The notes under the pieces are model-generated. The model was not told the origin of the DNA, ran no database searches, and saw only the letters and a program-made list of their open reading frames with translations. DNA of 5,348 bases. It comes from Candidatus Eiseniibacteriota bacterium (GTDB lineage Bacteria > Orphanbacterota > Orphanbacteria > Orphanbacterales > Orphanbacteraceae). Below are positions 1 to 5,348 of the stretch, in pieces; position 1 is the stretch's first letter; each line of letters starts with the position of its first letter. Location of the stretch: contig JAJRWB010000034.1 of the NCBI GenBank assembly GCA_024276995.1, positions 1 through 5,348 of the forward strand. The letters are read 5' to 3'. The position numbers and the translations under genes were made by a program.

Positions 1-99
1 AGGGCACGATCGTCCGGCTTGGGCCGACCCGCCGCGGAAGAATCCTTCAGATAAGAACGAATTCTGCCTCTTCGCAAGGTCGCTGAGGTATTGCTGCAT
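1..99 (-). CDS. Possible start of a gene under the sigma-54 promoter (partial, unrecognised)
   Basis: On the minus strand an ATG at 99-97 opens a frame that stays open for 33 codons to the window edge. It reads MQQYLSDLAKRQNSFLSEGF and continues with a Gly/Ser/Arg-rich stretch. I do not recognise the family. It is the first ATG downstream of the predicted sigma-54 transcription start, about 34 nt after it, in the same direction, so by position it is the likely first cistron of the regulated transcript. Against it: there is no clear Shine-Dalgarno just upstream, and 33 open codons are not strong evidence in GC-rich DNA. The leftward transcript could instead begin with a non-coding RNA or a later start codon. 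Confidence 0.4.
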   Translation of the reverse strand, partial: MQQYLSDLAKRQNSFLSEGFFRGGSAQAGRSCP

Positions 100-142
100 G
101 TGTTATGATCGATTTTGGCTCTTATCCGTGGATCTGGGCTAA

Positions 143-159
143 AGCAAATGCCGTGCCGG
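143..159 (-). promoter_or_regulatory. Sigma-54 (-24/-12) promoter reading leftward
   Basis: Read on the minus strand the site is CCGGCACGGCATTTGCT. The sigma-54 consensus is TGGCACG-N4-TTGCW. Here GGCACG (157-152), four bases (151-148) and TTGCT (147-143) match everywhere except the first T, which is C. The invariant GG (157-156) and GC (145-144) are exactly 10 bp apart. Transcription should start near 133 and run out of the left edge of the window. The promoter begins 44 bp past the stop codon of a sigma-54 activator gene on the same strand, which makes that activator the obvious candidate regulator. Its enhancer sites would then lie in roughly 200-350, inside the 3' end of the activator gene. 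I could not pick out a convincing repeat there. Confidence 0.82.
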
Positions 160-202
160 TTTTAGAATCGCGCTGATCAGGACGGCGGGCGGAGTGAAAA
201 CC

Positions 203-1765
203 CTACCCCTCCACCCCCAACCTCTTCAACCAGTTCGTCAGCGTCTGATAGTGCTCGAACCCGAGAAGTTCCGCGGCGCCTGTCTTCTTTCCGCCCGCCT
301 CGCGCATGCCGCGCACGAGGTAACGCCGCGCGATGTCGTCGAGCAGATCCTCCAGGTTGAAGCCGTTGCCGAGCGGCCTGTCGAGCAGGTCCACGCCCGC
401 GTGGCCTGCCGCCCGGTCCGCGCCCGTCGCACCCGCGTCACGCCTGCCCGCGCCCCCCACCACCACCGGTTGCACCGCCTCCCGCACATCGTCCTCCCCG
501 ATCTCCGCCCCGTTCGACCAGAGGACCGCCCGGGTCAGCGTATTTCTCAGTTCCCGCACATTCCCCGGCCACGAGTGATTGAGCAGCACCCGCTTCGCCC
601 CCACGGTCAGATTCTTCTCCACGTGCCCCGGCTCTGCGGCGCTCTCGCCGTTGATCTCGTCGAGGAAGTAGTCGATGAGAAGCCCGAGGTCGCCGTGGCG
701 CTCGACGATCGGCGGCAACCGGAGGACCGCCACGGCGAGCCGGTAATACAGATCCGCGCGGAACCGCTCGTCCGCCACGTCCTGCTGGAGGTTCCTGTTG
801 GTCGCGGCGATCACCCGCGCGTCGACCGGGATCTCCTCGCTCGTCCCGACACGCACGATCCGTTTCTCTTCGAGCGCCCGGAGCAGTTTCACCTGCGCCG
901 GCGCCGAAAGCTCGCCCACCTCGTCGAGAAAGATCGTCCCTTCGCCCGCCTCCTCGAAGTGGCCGCGCCGATCGCGGCCCGCGCCGGTGAAGGCGCCTTT
1001 CACGTGGCCGAACAGCTCCGACTCGATCAGGTTCTCGGGGATGGCGCCGCAGTTCACCGCCACAAACGGCTCGTCGGCGCGCGGCCCGGCGCGGTGGATC
1101 GCCCGGGCGAGGAGATCTTTCCCCGTCCCCGACGGCCCCTCGATCAGCACCGGCACCGATCGGATGGCGACCCGCTTCGCCCGCCCGAGAAGCCGCTTCA
1201 TCACGTCGCTCTGGTGGAGGATGTCGTCGAACTCCGCTGCGGCGGGCGGCGCGGCGAGGCTCATCCGCGACGCGGCCACGTCCGCCTGCATGTAAACGTC
1301 CGGGATGTACTCCATCGAGATCTCGAAAGGGATCCGCGCCTCCACCACCCCCTCCTCGGCGGACGACTGGATCAGCCGCGCGCCGATCCGCGCCTTGGCG
1401 AGGAGGACCCAGATGGCGGCCATCGCCGGTGTGCCGGGGGAGAGATGAAACGTCAGGTCGAGCGCGTGCCCGTGCTCCTCCTGCAGCCGCTCGATCTCGG
1501 CGATCGCCACGGGGTAGATTTCGCCATGCTCCGTGGGCGACGAGAGCTTCACCTTCTGGAGCCGCACGTCGAGGCCGGTTCGTTTCCTGATCCAGCGGAG
1601 GTAGCGGTCCGACTGCGCGGCGGGATAGTTCGACAGGAGCGAGACGGCGTCGAAAGGGAGGTCGTCGAGGGCGCGCGCCACCGGCCCGGGCATGCGCTCC
1701 CCCCCGTCCGACTTCATCCCCTCGAAGTCGGCGCGCCCCACCCACGACAGAAGAATTCGTGTCAT
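203..1765 (-). CDS. RtcR-like CARF-domain sigma-54-dependent transcriptional activator
   Basis: The 520-residue protein is a bacterial enhancer-binding protein: a cytoplasmic, ATP-driven activator that remodels sigma-54 RNA polymerase. Residues ~1-170 form an RtcR/CARF-like sensor, beginning with a hydrophobic strand (TRILLSWVGR) and carrying the ligand-loop motif HLSPGTPAM (~107-115) followed by LLAKAR and ARLIQSS, which resemble E. coli RtcR as I remember it. The AAA+ domain has Walker A GPSGTGKD (210-217), an intact GAFTGA sigma-54 contact loop (257-262), Walker B GTIFLDEVGE (276-285), sensor I AATN (320-323), arginine-finger segment FRADLYYRL (335-343) and sensor II WPGNVREL (399-406). 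A Gly/Ala/Asp-rich linker (~434-464) leads to a Fis-type helix-turn-helix (~478-520, with KKTGAAELLGF and QTLTNWLKRLG). There is no response-regulator receiver domain, so activation should be by ligand and not by phosphorylation. A TTG six codons upstream (1783) is in frame, but it lies upstream of the predicted transcript start, so I chose ATG 1765. In RtcR the CARF domain senses RNA-damage products and represses the ATPase until bound; the ligand here is unknown. I give no gene symbol because orthology to rtcR is not shown. Confidence 0.9.
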   Translation of the reverse strand: MTRILLSWVGRADFEGMKSDGGERMPGPVARALDDLPFDAVSLLSNYPAAQSDRYLRWIRKRTGLDVRLQKVKLSSPTEHGEIYPVAIAEIERLQEEHGHALDLTFHLSPGTPAMAAIWVLLAKARIGARLIQSSAEEGVVEARIPFEISMEYIPDVYMQADVAASRMSLAAPPAAAEFDDILHQSDVMKRLLGRAKRVAIRSVPVLIEGPSGTGKDLLARAIHRAGPRADEPFVAVNCGAIPENLIESELFGHVKGAFTGAGRDRRGHFEEAGEGTIFLDEVGELSAPAQVKLLRALEEKRIVRVGTSEEIPVDARVIAATNRNLQQDVADERFRADLYYRLAVAVLRLPPIVERHGDLGLLIDYFLDEINGESAAEPGHVEKNLTVGAKRVLLNHSWPGNVRELRNTLTRAVLWSNGAEIGEDDVREAVQPVVVGGAGRRDAGATGADRAAGHAGVDLLDRPLGNGFNLEDLLDDIARRYLVRGMREAGGKKTGAAELLGFEHYQTLTNWLKRLGVEG

Positions 1766-1774
1766 TGCGGGGAA

Positions 1775-1796
1775 ATCATACAAAATGTTTTATGAT
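1775..1796. repeat. Imperfect 22-bp palindrome within the activator promoter
   Basis: The segment has outer half-sites ATCATA and TATGAT around a 10-bp centre. Compared with its own reverse complement, 18 of 22 positions agree, with mismatches only in the inner part. It overlaps the -10 box and most of the spacer of the minus-strand promoter, where a bound dimer would block polymerase. Autorepression by the CARF activator is one possibility, but AT-rich promoter sequence also produces such symmetry by chance. Confidence 0.35.
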
Positions 1797-1803
1797 TATG
1801 CAA
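1775..1803 (-). promoter_or_regulatory. Sigma-70-type promoter of the CARF activator gene
   Basis: On the minus strand -35 TTGCAT (1803-1798) and -10 TATGAT (1780-1775) are separated by exactly 17 bp. The -10 box has one mismatch to TATAAT and the -35 box two to TTGACA. Only nine bases separate the -10 box from the ATG at 1765, so transcription would start at about 1768-1766 and the leader would be 0-3 nt. The lack of a Shine-Dalgarno fits leaderless translation. The spacer and -10 box lie in an imperfect palindrome (1775-1796), a possible operator. Confidence 0.6.
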
Positions 1804-1967
1804 GGAAATCTGTGGAAACGCCGGGGGGCACAATAGGTTCCCACCCGATCCCCGTTTACCTCCTATAGTATAGTTGATACTCTTCATCATCCAGGGACGA
1901 TTCCGCATTCCGTGCGATCTCGTTCGAAACCATTCACCCGCTCCAAACGGCCCCCCGGGTGTTTCTC
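1804..1967 (+). promoter_or_regulatory. Upstream region of the beta-helix gene; promoter not resolved
   Basis: This is the remainder of the divergent intergenic region. An AT-rich patch at 1864-1881 contains two overlapping TATAGT boxes (1864-1869 and 1869-1874) and TTGATA (1874-1879), any of which could belong to a rightward promoter. None has a convincing partner at 16-18 bp. The frame of the downstream gene is open back to a TGA at 1875-1877 but has no usual start codon before GTG 1959. I see no Shine-Dalgarno, riboswitch or terminator hairpin here. Confidence 0.2.
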
Positions 1968-4900
1968 ATGCGTCTTCCGCACAAGGGATCCTTTCTGCAT
2001 CCCCTTGCGATCCTTGCCTCTCTCGGGGCGACGCCGATCGACTCGCCCAGCGGGATATTCGTGAGCAACCGCGATTCACGGGCGGACGCGACCGCGCGCG
2101 CTTGCGACCATCCTTCCGTCTTTGATGGCAGGACCGACTCGCTCCCCTTCTCGGTCAACCTCGCCAATTCGGTGGATTGTGAGGACGGCATAGCCGACGG
2201 GAGCATCCAGTACGCGGATTCATTTCAGACGATCGCCGGGTCGCTCACAGGCTTTTCCGGGGGCGGCAGCGCAGCCGCATCGGCCACTCACCTCGACACT
2301 CTGGACCGATGGAAGATTACCACCGGATCCGGCCAGGGCCTCACGGAGCTTTACTTTCAGGTTGTCGGCAAGCCGGCCCGGTTCGTATTCGACGGCAATG
2401 CGACGGGCGCCACCACCGGCCCGGAAACGGTGGCGGAGGTTTCGGTTCAGCTCCATTCGCCGGACATCGAAGACTACCTGTGGCGTATCTTCGTTCCCGC
2501 CGATTCCGCGGCCGGGCCGGTCGTGTGGCACGAAGAGGGCGAACTCCCGCCGGGGTACTACGCGATCTCCACTAGCGTAAGGGCAACGGGAGTCCCCGAC
2601 CGTGCCAGCGCGAACATCCCGCACACCGCAAGCGCCTCCGGCGGCTTCTCGTTCACATTCTCCCAGGATCCCGATCCCACCATCGTCAACTCGACCGGCG
2701 ACGCCGGCGACGAGAATCCGGGAGACGGTCTGTGCGATACGGGCGGCCCGCCCGTGAACGGACAGCCCGAGTGTACCCTCCGCGCCGCCATCATGGAAAC
2801 GAACGCGACCGAGGGTATCGCCAGGATCATCTTCGAGATCCCCGCGTCCGATCCCGGGTACAACTCTTCCGTGAAGGCGTTCCGGATCAAGCCGAAACCG
2901 CCGAAGGCGCTCCCCGAAATCACGCAGCCCGTCATCATCGACGGCACGACGCAGGCGGGCTTCGCCCCGACGGCGACCGAAAGGACCCGTTCCGCCTCGT
3001 CCGCGCCCACCGGCCCGCGCCCCACGATCATCCTCGACGGGATCGATCTCGGAAATACGAGCAACGAATTCCATGGCTTGAACATCAGCGCCGGCGGGAG
3101 CGAGGTTCGCGGCCTTTCGATCATCCAGTTCTTCGGACATGGCATCTATTTACATGAGAAGGGGAACAACAAGATCCAGGGCAGTTTCATCGGCATCGCA
3201 CCGGGGGCGACAAGCTTTGTGGAAGGCGGAAACCGACACGATGGCATCCGCATCGAGGGGATCGCCGACAATCTCATCGGCGGGTTGCCCGAAAGCGATT
3301 GCAATGTGATTTCGAACAACGGACTGAGCGGAACCGGGGGGAGCAACGTTCTTATCGTGAACGCCGCGGCAAGAAACAACACCATCATCGGCAACTACAT
3401 CGGCACGGGTGACAAGGGACGGGTCGGATTGGCCAACGTAATGGGGGTGCTGATCGACAAGGCGCCGGAGAACGCGGTGGTGAGCAACGTGATCTCAGGC
3501 AACATGTGGGGCATTGATATCGAGGGTGAGGAATCACACGATAATCAGGTCGAAGGGAACCTGATCGGCATTGGAGCCGACGGATCGCTCGCCGTGCCCA
3601 ATACGTTCGGGGGGATTCTCATCAATGGCGCTTCGTTCAACACGATCGGCGGACCGACGGCGACACCGGGAACCGCGCCGGGCAACGTGATCTCGGGCAA
3701 CCGCTCGGATGGACGAACCGCCCACGGCATCAGCATTGTCACCGCGGGGTTCGGCCACAACTCCATTCTCGGCAACCTGATCGGAACGGACCGAACCGGT
3801 AGCCTGCCGAGAGGAAACGGTGGCGCGGGCGTCCATATCGAACTCGCCGACAGCAACGACGTGGGCGGGCCCGACCCGCAGGACGCGAACGTGATCGCCG
3901 ATAATGACTCGGGCGGCGTCGTCCTCAAGTCGAACGGCAACAGCGTGGTCGGTAACTTCATCGGCACCGACATCGACGGCAATGCTCCCCTCGGCAACAA
4001 GCATTGGGGAATCCGTGTCCACCACAAATCGAACAATATGATCCGCAACAATCTGGTGAGCGGCAATGACGAGGGCGGCATCCTGATCGAAGGCGAAGAG
4101 GCGGGAGAAAACGATATTGTGGAAAACGTGATCGGAACGGACGCCAACCAGGCAACCGCCTTCGGAAACGACGGGCCCGGTATCGCAATCCAGGGGGCAC
4201 ACGAAAACCGGGTTGAAGGCGGCCTCGTCTCGGGCAACCTGGGAAGCGGTGTCGCCCTGACCGACAGCGCCTGGGGCAACACGATCGTGGACAATCTCAT
4301 CGGCATCGACCGGCGCGGCGACGAAGCGTTGCCGAACAGAGCCGACGGCGTCCACATTCTCGATTCGCCTTCGAACCTGATGGAAAACAACGCCGTGTCG
4401 GGAAACGGCGTTGCCGGTGTACACATCCAAGGTGGCAAGGCGCGGTCGAACGTTCTCTACAACAACCAGATCGGTCTTTCGTCGGACGGCCTCGACTCGC
4501 TCGGCAACGGCGAGGATGGTGTCTACCTGAACAACTCGCCGGAGAACAGGATCGAGGAGAATGTCATTGGAGCCAACGGACGATACGGCGTCTTCGTTCT
4601 CGGCGGCGCGACAAGTTCGGTTCTCTTCAAGAATATAATCGGCATGAATTCCGACCAGTCGAAGCGAATCGGAAACTCGGCGGACGGCATCCGTTCTCAG
4701 CTCAACGAGAAGACGGTGATCCAGCAGAACGTCATCGCGGCAAACGGCTTCAACGGGATCTGTATCTCGAATCACGGCACTGTTACGAACGATACGGTGT
4801 GGCTGAACACGATCTTCAGCAACGGGCAGAACGGGGTGCTGGTCACGGGGGGCACGCGAAACGTGATCCGCAAGAACAGCATCTATCAGAACGGTCTGCT

Positions 4901-5285
4901 CGGGATCGATCTCGAGCCGGTGGGGGTCACCACCAATGACGAAACCGATGGGGACACCGGGCCGAACGATCTGCAGAACTATCCTGTTTTGAGAATCGCC
5001 TTCGAGGATACATTCTCCCTGACGACGACCTTGATCGGCTATCTGAATAGCACGCCAGGCGCGACGTTCGACATCGATCTGTTCGACAATATCGACTGTG
5101 ACGCCACCGGCCGGGGCGAGGGGCGAATCTATCTCGAGACATTTCAGGTGACCACGGGGATGGACGGCGTGGGCGGATTTTCAAAGAAGCTGGACTACCT
5201 CCTGGTAAACACTTATAAGGCCCCCGGCGGTCAAGATAAAAAGTCCTCCTGCAATCAAAAGTCCTCCTGCAATCACCGCTCGTAA
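1968..5285 (+). CDS. Large exported CSLREA / parallel beta-helix repeat protein
   Basis: The 1105-residue protein is probably secreted or surface-attached; its ligand or enzymatic role is unknown. Residues 1-20 are basic then hydrophobic (RLPHKGS, FLHPLAILASLGA), a weak signal-peptide pattern. Residues ~52-235 look like a beta-sandwich, ending in LPPGYYAIS and GFSFTF strands as in several exported-protein domains. Residues ~239-290 carry a CSLREA-type segment (VNSTGDAGDENPGDGLCDTG, then CTLRAAIMETNA at 269). Residues ~300-980 form a right-handed parallel beta-helix of PbH1/NosD-like rungs with recurrent NVISGN, GIxIxG and IGTDxxG motifs. Residues ~1004-1085 (NYPVL...LIGYLNSTPGATFDIDLFDN) match the domain that usually closes this family, but the usual final ITATATDPxGNTSEF-like strand is missing and a KSSCNQ-KSSCNH tail ends the chain. 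There is no visible LPXTG, PEP-CTERM or type IX sorting signal. GTG 1959, three codons upstream, is an alternative start; neither has a Shine-Dalgarno. No pectate-lyase-type catalytic site is evident. Confidence 0.85.
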   Translation: MRLPHKGSFLHPLAILASLGATPIDSPSGIFVSNRDSRADATARACDHPSVFDGRTDSLPFSVNLANSVDCEDGIADGSIQYADSFQTIAGSLTGFSGGGSAAASATHLDTLDRWKITTGSGQGLTELYFQVVGKPARFVFDGNATGATTGPETVAEVSVQLHSPDIEDYLWRIFVPADSAAGPVVWHEEGELPPGYYAISTSVRATGVPDRASANIPHTASASGGFSFTFSQDPDPTIVNSTGDAGDENPGDGLCDTGGPPVNGQPECTLRAAIMETNATEGIARIIFEIPASDPGYNSSVKAFRIKPKPPKALPEITQPVIIDGTTQAGFAPTATERTRSASSAPTGPRPTIILDGIDLGNTSNEFHGLNISAGGSEVRGLSIIQFFGHGIYLHEKGNNKIQGSFIGIAPGATSFVEGGNRHDGIRIEGIADNLIGGLPESDCNVISNNGLSGTGGSNVLIVNAAARNNTIIGNYIGTGDKGRVGLANVMGVLIDKAPENAVVSNVISGNMWGIDIEGEESHDNQVEGNLIGIGADGSLAVPNTFGGILINGASFNTIGGPTATPGTAPGNVISGNRSDGRTAHGISIVTAGFGHNSILGNLIGTDRTGSLPRGNGGAGVHIELADSNDVGGPDPQDANVIADNDSGGVVLKSNGNSVVGNFIGTDIDGNAPLGNKHWGIRVHHKSNNMIRNNLVSGNDEGGILIEGEEAGENDIVENVIGTDANQATAFGNDGPGIAIQGAHENRVEGGLVSGNLGSGVALTDSAWGNTIVDNLIGIDRRGDEALPNRADGVHILDSPSNLMENNAVSGNGVAGVHIQGGKARSNVLYNNQIGLSSDGLDSLGNGEDGVYLNNSPENRIEENVIGANGRYGVFVLGGATSSVLFKNIIGMNSDQSKRIGNSADGIRSQLNEKTVIQQNVIAANGFNGICISNHGTVTNDTVWLNTIFSNGQNGVLVTGGTRNVIRKNSIYQNGLLGIDLEPVGVTTNDETDGDTGPNDLQNYPVLRIAFEDTFSLTTTLIGYLNSTPGATFDIDLFDNIDCDATGRGEGRIYLETFQVTTGMDGVGGFSKKLDYLLVNTYKAPGGQDKKSSCNQKSSCNHRS
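3186..4676 (+). repeat. Nine-module IGTDxxG...LGN beta-helix repeat array
   Basis: Within the beta-helix gene the motif [F/Y/L/V/Q/I]-I-G-x-x-x-x-G-x(3-5)-GN recurs with first codons at 3186, 3396, 3561, 3777, 3957, 4128, 4296, 4467 and 4635. The spacings are 210, 165, 216, 180, 171, 168, 171 and 168 nt. The last five modules are therefore very regular at 56-57 residues, about two and a half helix turns, while the first ones are longer and irregular. Between them lie GIxIxG, NxIxGN and VISGN rungs. The repeats have diverged at the DNA level, which suggests old duplication and not recent expansion. Confidence 0.8.
5239..5274 (+). repeat. Perfect 18-bp tandem duplication at the 3' end of the beta-helix gene
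   Basis: Two identical adjacent copies of AAAGTCCTCCTGCAATC preceded by A (5239-5256 and 5257-5274) lie 8 bp before the stop codon at 5283-5285. The unit is six codons long, so it stays in frame and yields KSSCNQ then KSSCNH. Perfect identity of the two copies indicates a recent slippage or duplication event. Confidence 0.9.
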
Positions 5286-5292
5286 AGAGAGG
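5284..5292 (+). promoter_or_regulatory. Shine-Dalgarno overlapping the beta-helix stop codon
   Basis: AAAGAGAGG lies immediately after and partly within the TAA at 5283-5285, and ends 5 nt before the ATG at 5298. It is the clearest ribosome binding site in the window. It is the main reason for calling the next reading frame. Confidence 0.55.
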
Positions 5293-5297
5293 CGATC

Positions 5298-5348
5298 ATG
5301 GTATTCGGTCAGACCCCTCGTCCTGTCTTCGCTTCGAAGTGGGCGCGG
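5298..5348 (+). CDS. Start of a downstream gene, probably co-transcribed (partial)
   Basis: ATG at 5298 opens a frame that runs 17 codons to the window edge (MVFGQTPRPVFASKWAR). It lies 12 nt after the stop of the beta-helix gene and is preceded by a good Shine-Dalgarno, which is typical operon spacing. The basic end (KWAR) could be the n-region of a signal peptide or membrane anchor, but too little is visible to identify the product. Confidence 0.5.
   Translation, partial: MVFGQTPRPVFASKWAR

Noticed and set aside
101-109. Extended -10-like TGTTATGAT on the plus strand
   Set aside because: There is no -35 match at 16-18 bp, and it would read antisense towards the activator's 3' end with no gene to serve.
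160-202. Possible terminator after the activator gene
   Set aside because: Only the 8-bp palindrome CTGATCAG (173-180) is present, with no stem-loop followed by a T-run on the minus strand.
298-320. CCTCG/CGAGG inverted repeat at an enhancer-like distance from the sigma-54 promoter
   Set aside because: The arms are only 5 bp around a 13-bp spacer inside GC-rich coding sequence, which is expected by chance.
438-1745. A second long minus-strand frame overlapping the activator
   Set aside because: It is extremely Arg/Gly/Ala-rich and motif-free, a frame shadow of the activator gene.
194-1795. A 533-codon open frame on the plus strand, antisense to the activator
   Set aside because: It mirrors the codon structure of the real minus-strand gene in GC-rich DNA. 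Its translation is Arg/His/Pro-rich with no domain, and the opposite strand encodes complete AAA+ motifs.
1827-1842. GGCACA-like sigma-54 half-site on the plus strand, and GG-N10-GC (GGAACCTATTGTGC) on the minus strand
   Set aside because: The plus-strand site has TC instead of GC at -12. The minus-strand site has the GG/GC spacing but poor flanking matches in both boxes, far weaker than the site at 143-159.
3186-4676. CRISPR-like or DNA-level tandem repeat array, considered because a CARF gene is nearby
   Set aside because: The repetition is protein-coding, degenerate in DNA and divisible by three. There are no identical repeats with unique spacers, and no cas gene is visible.
3534-4775. 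A 413-codon minus-strand frame opposite the beta-helix region
   Set aside because: Its Val/Asp/Arg periodicity follows from the repeats on the plus strand. It has no promoter, ribosome site or domain.

Overview
The window is GC-rich bacterial DNA with dense coding and short intergenic gaps. It most likely comes from an environmental Gram-negative lineage that uses sigma-54, but the sequence alone does not allow a phylum call. It holds two complete genes transcribed divergently, plus the start of a possible further gene at each edge.

Positions 203-1765 (minus strand) encode a sigma-54 enhancer-binding activator. It has an RtcR-like CARF sensor at the N-terminus, a complete AAA+ domain with an intact GAFTGA loop, and a C-terminal Fis-type helix-turn-helix. 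A well-formed sigma-70-type promoter (TTGCAT, 17 bp, TATGAT) sits so close to its ATG that the mRNA should be almost leaderless. That fits the absence of a Shine-Dalgarno sequence.

Positions 1-202 lie downstream of the activator. They contain a near-perfect sigma-54 promoter on the minus strand (CGGCACG-GCAT-TTGCT, 143-159) pointing left, out of the window. An open reading frame begins at 99 and runs off the edge. The activator and the sigma-54 promoter together look like a self-contained inducible switch: a nucleotide- or RNA-type ligand is sensed by the CARF domain and turns on the leftward transcript. The effector genes lie mostly outside the window, so their function cannot be read here.

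Positions 1766-1967 are the divergent intergenic region. Positions 1968-5285 (plus strand) encode a large, probably exported protein: a weak signal-like N-terminus, a beta-sandwich-like region, a CSLREA-type segment, a long right-handed parallel beta-helix built of nine 'IGTDxxG...LGN' modules, and a C-terminal domain. That last domain ends abnormally in a cysteine-containing tail made by an in-frame 18-bp duplication. A well-placed Shine-Dalgarno and ATG 12 nt after its stop suggest another gene follows in the same operon. Nothing in the sequence links this surface-type protein functionally to the CARF switch.
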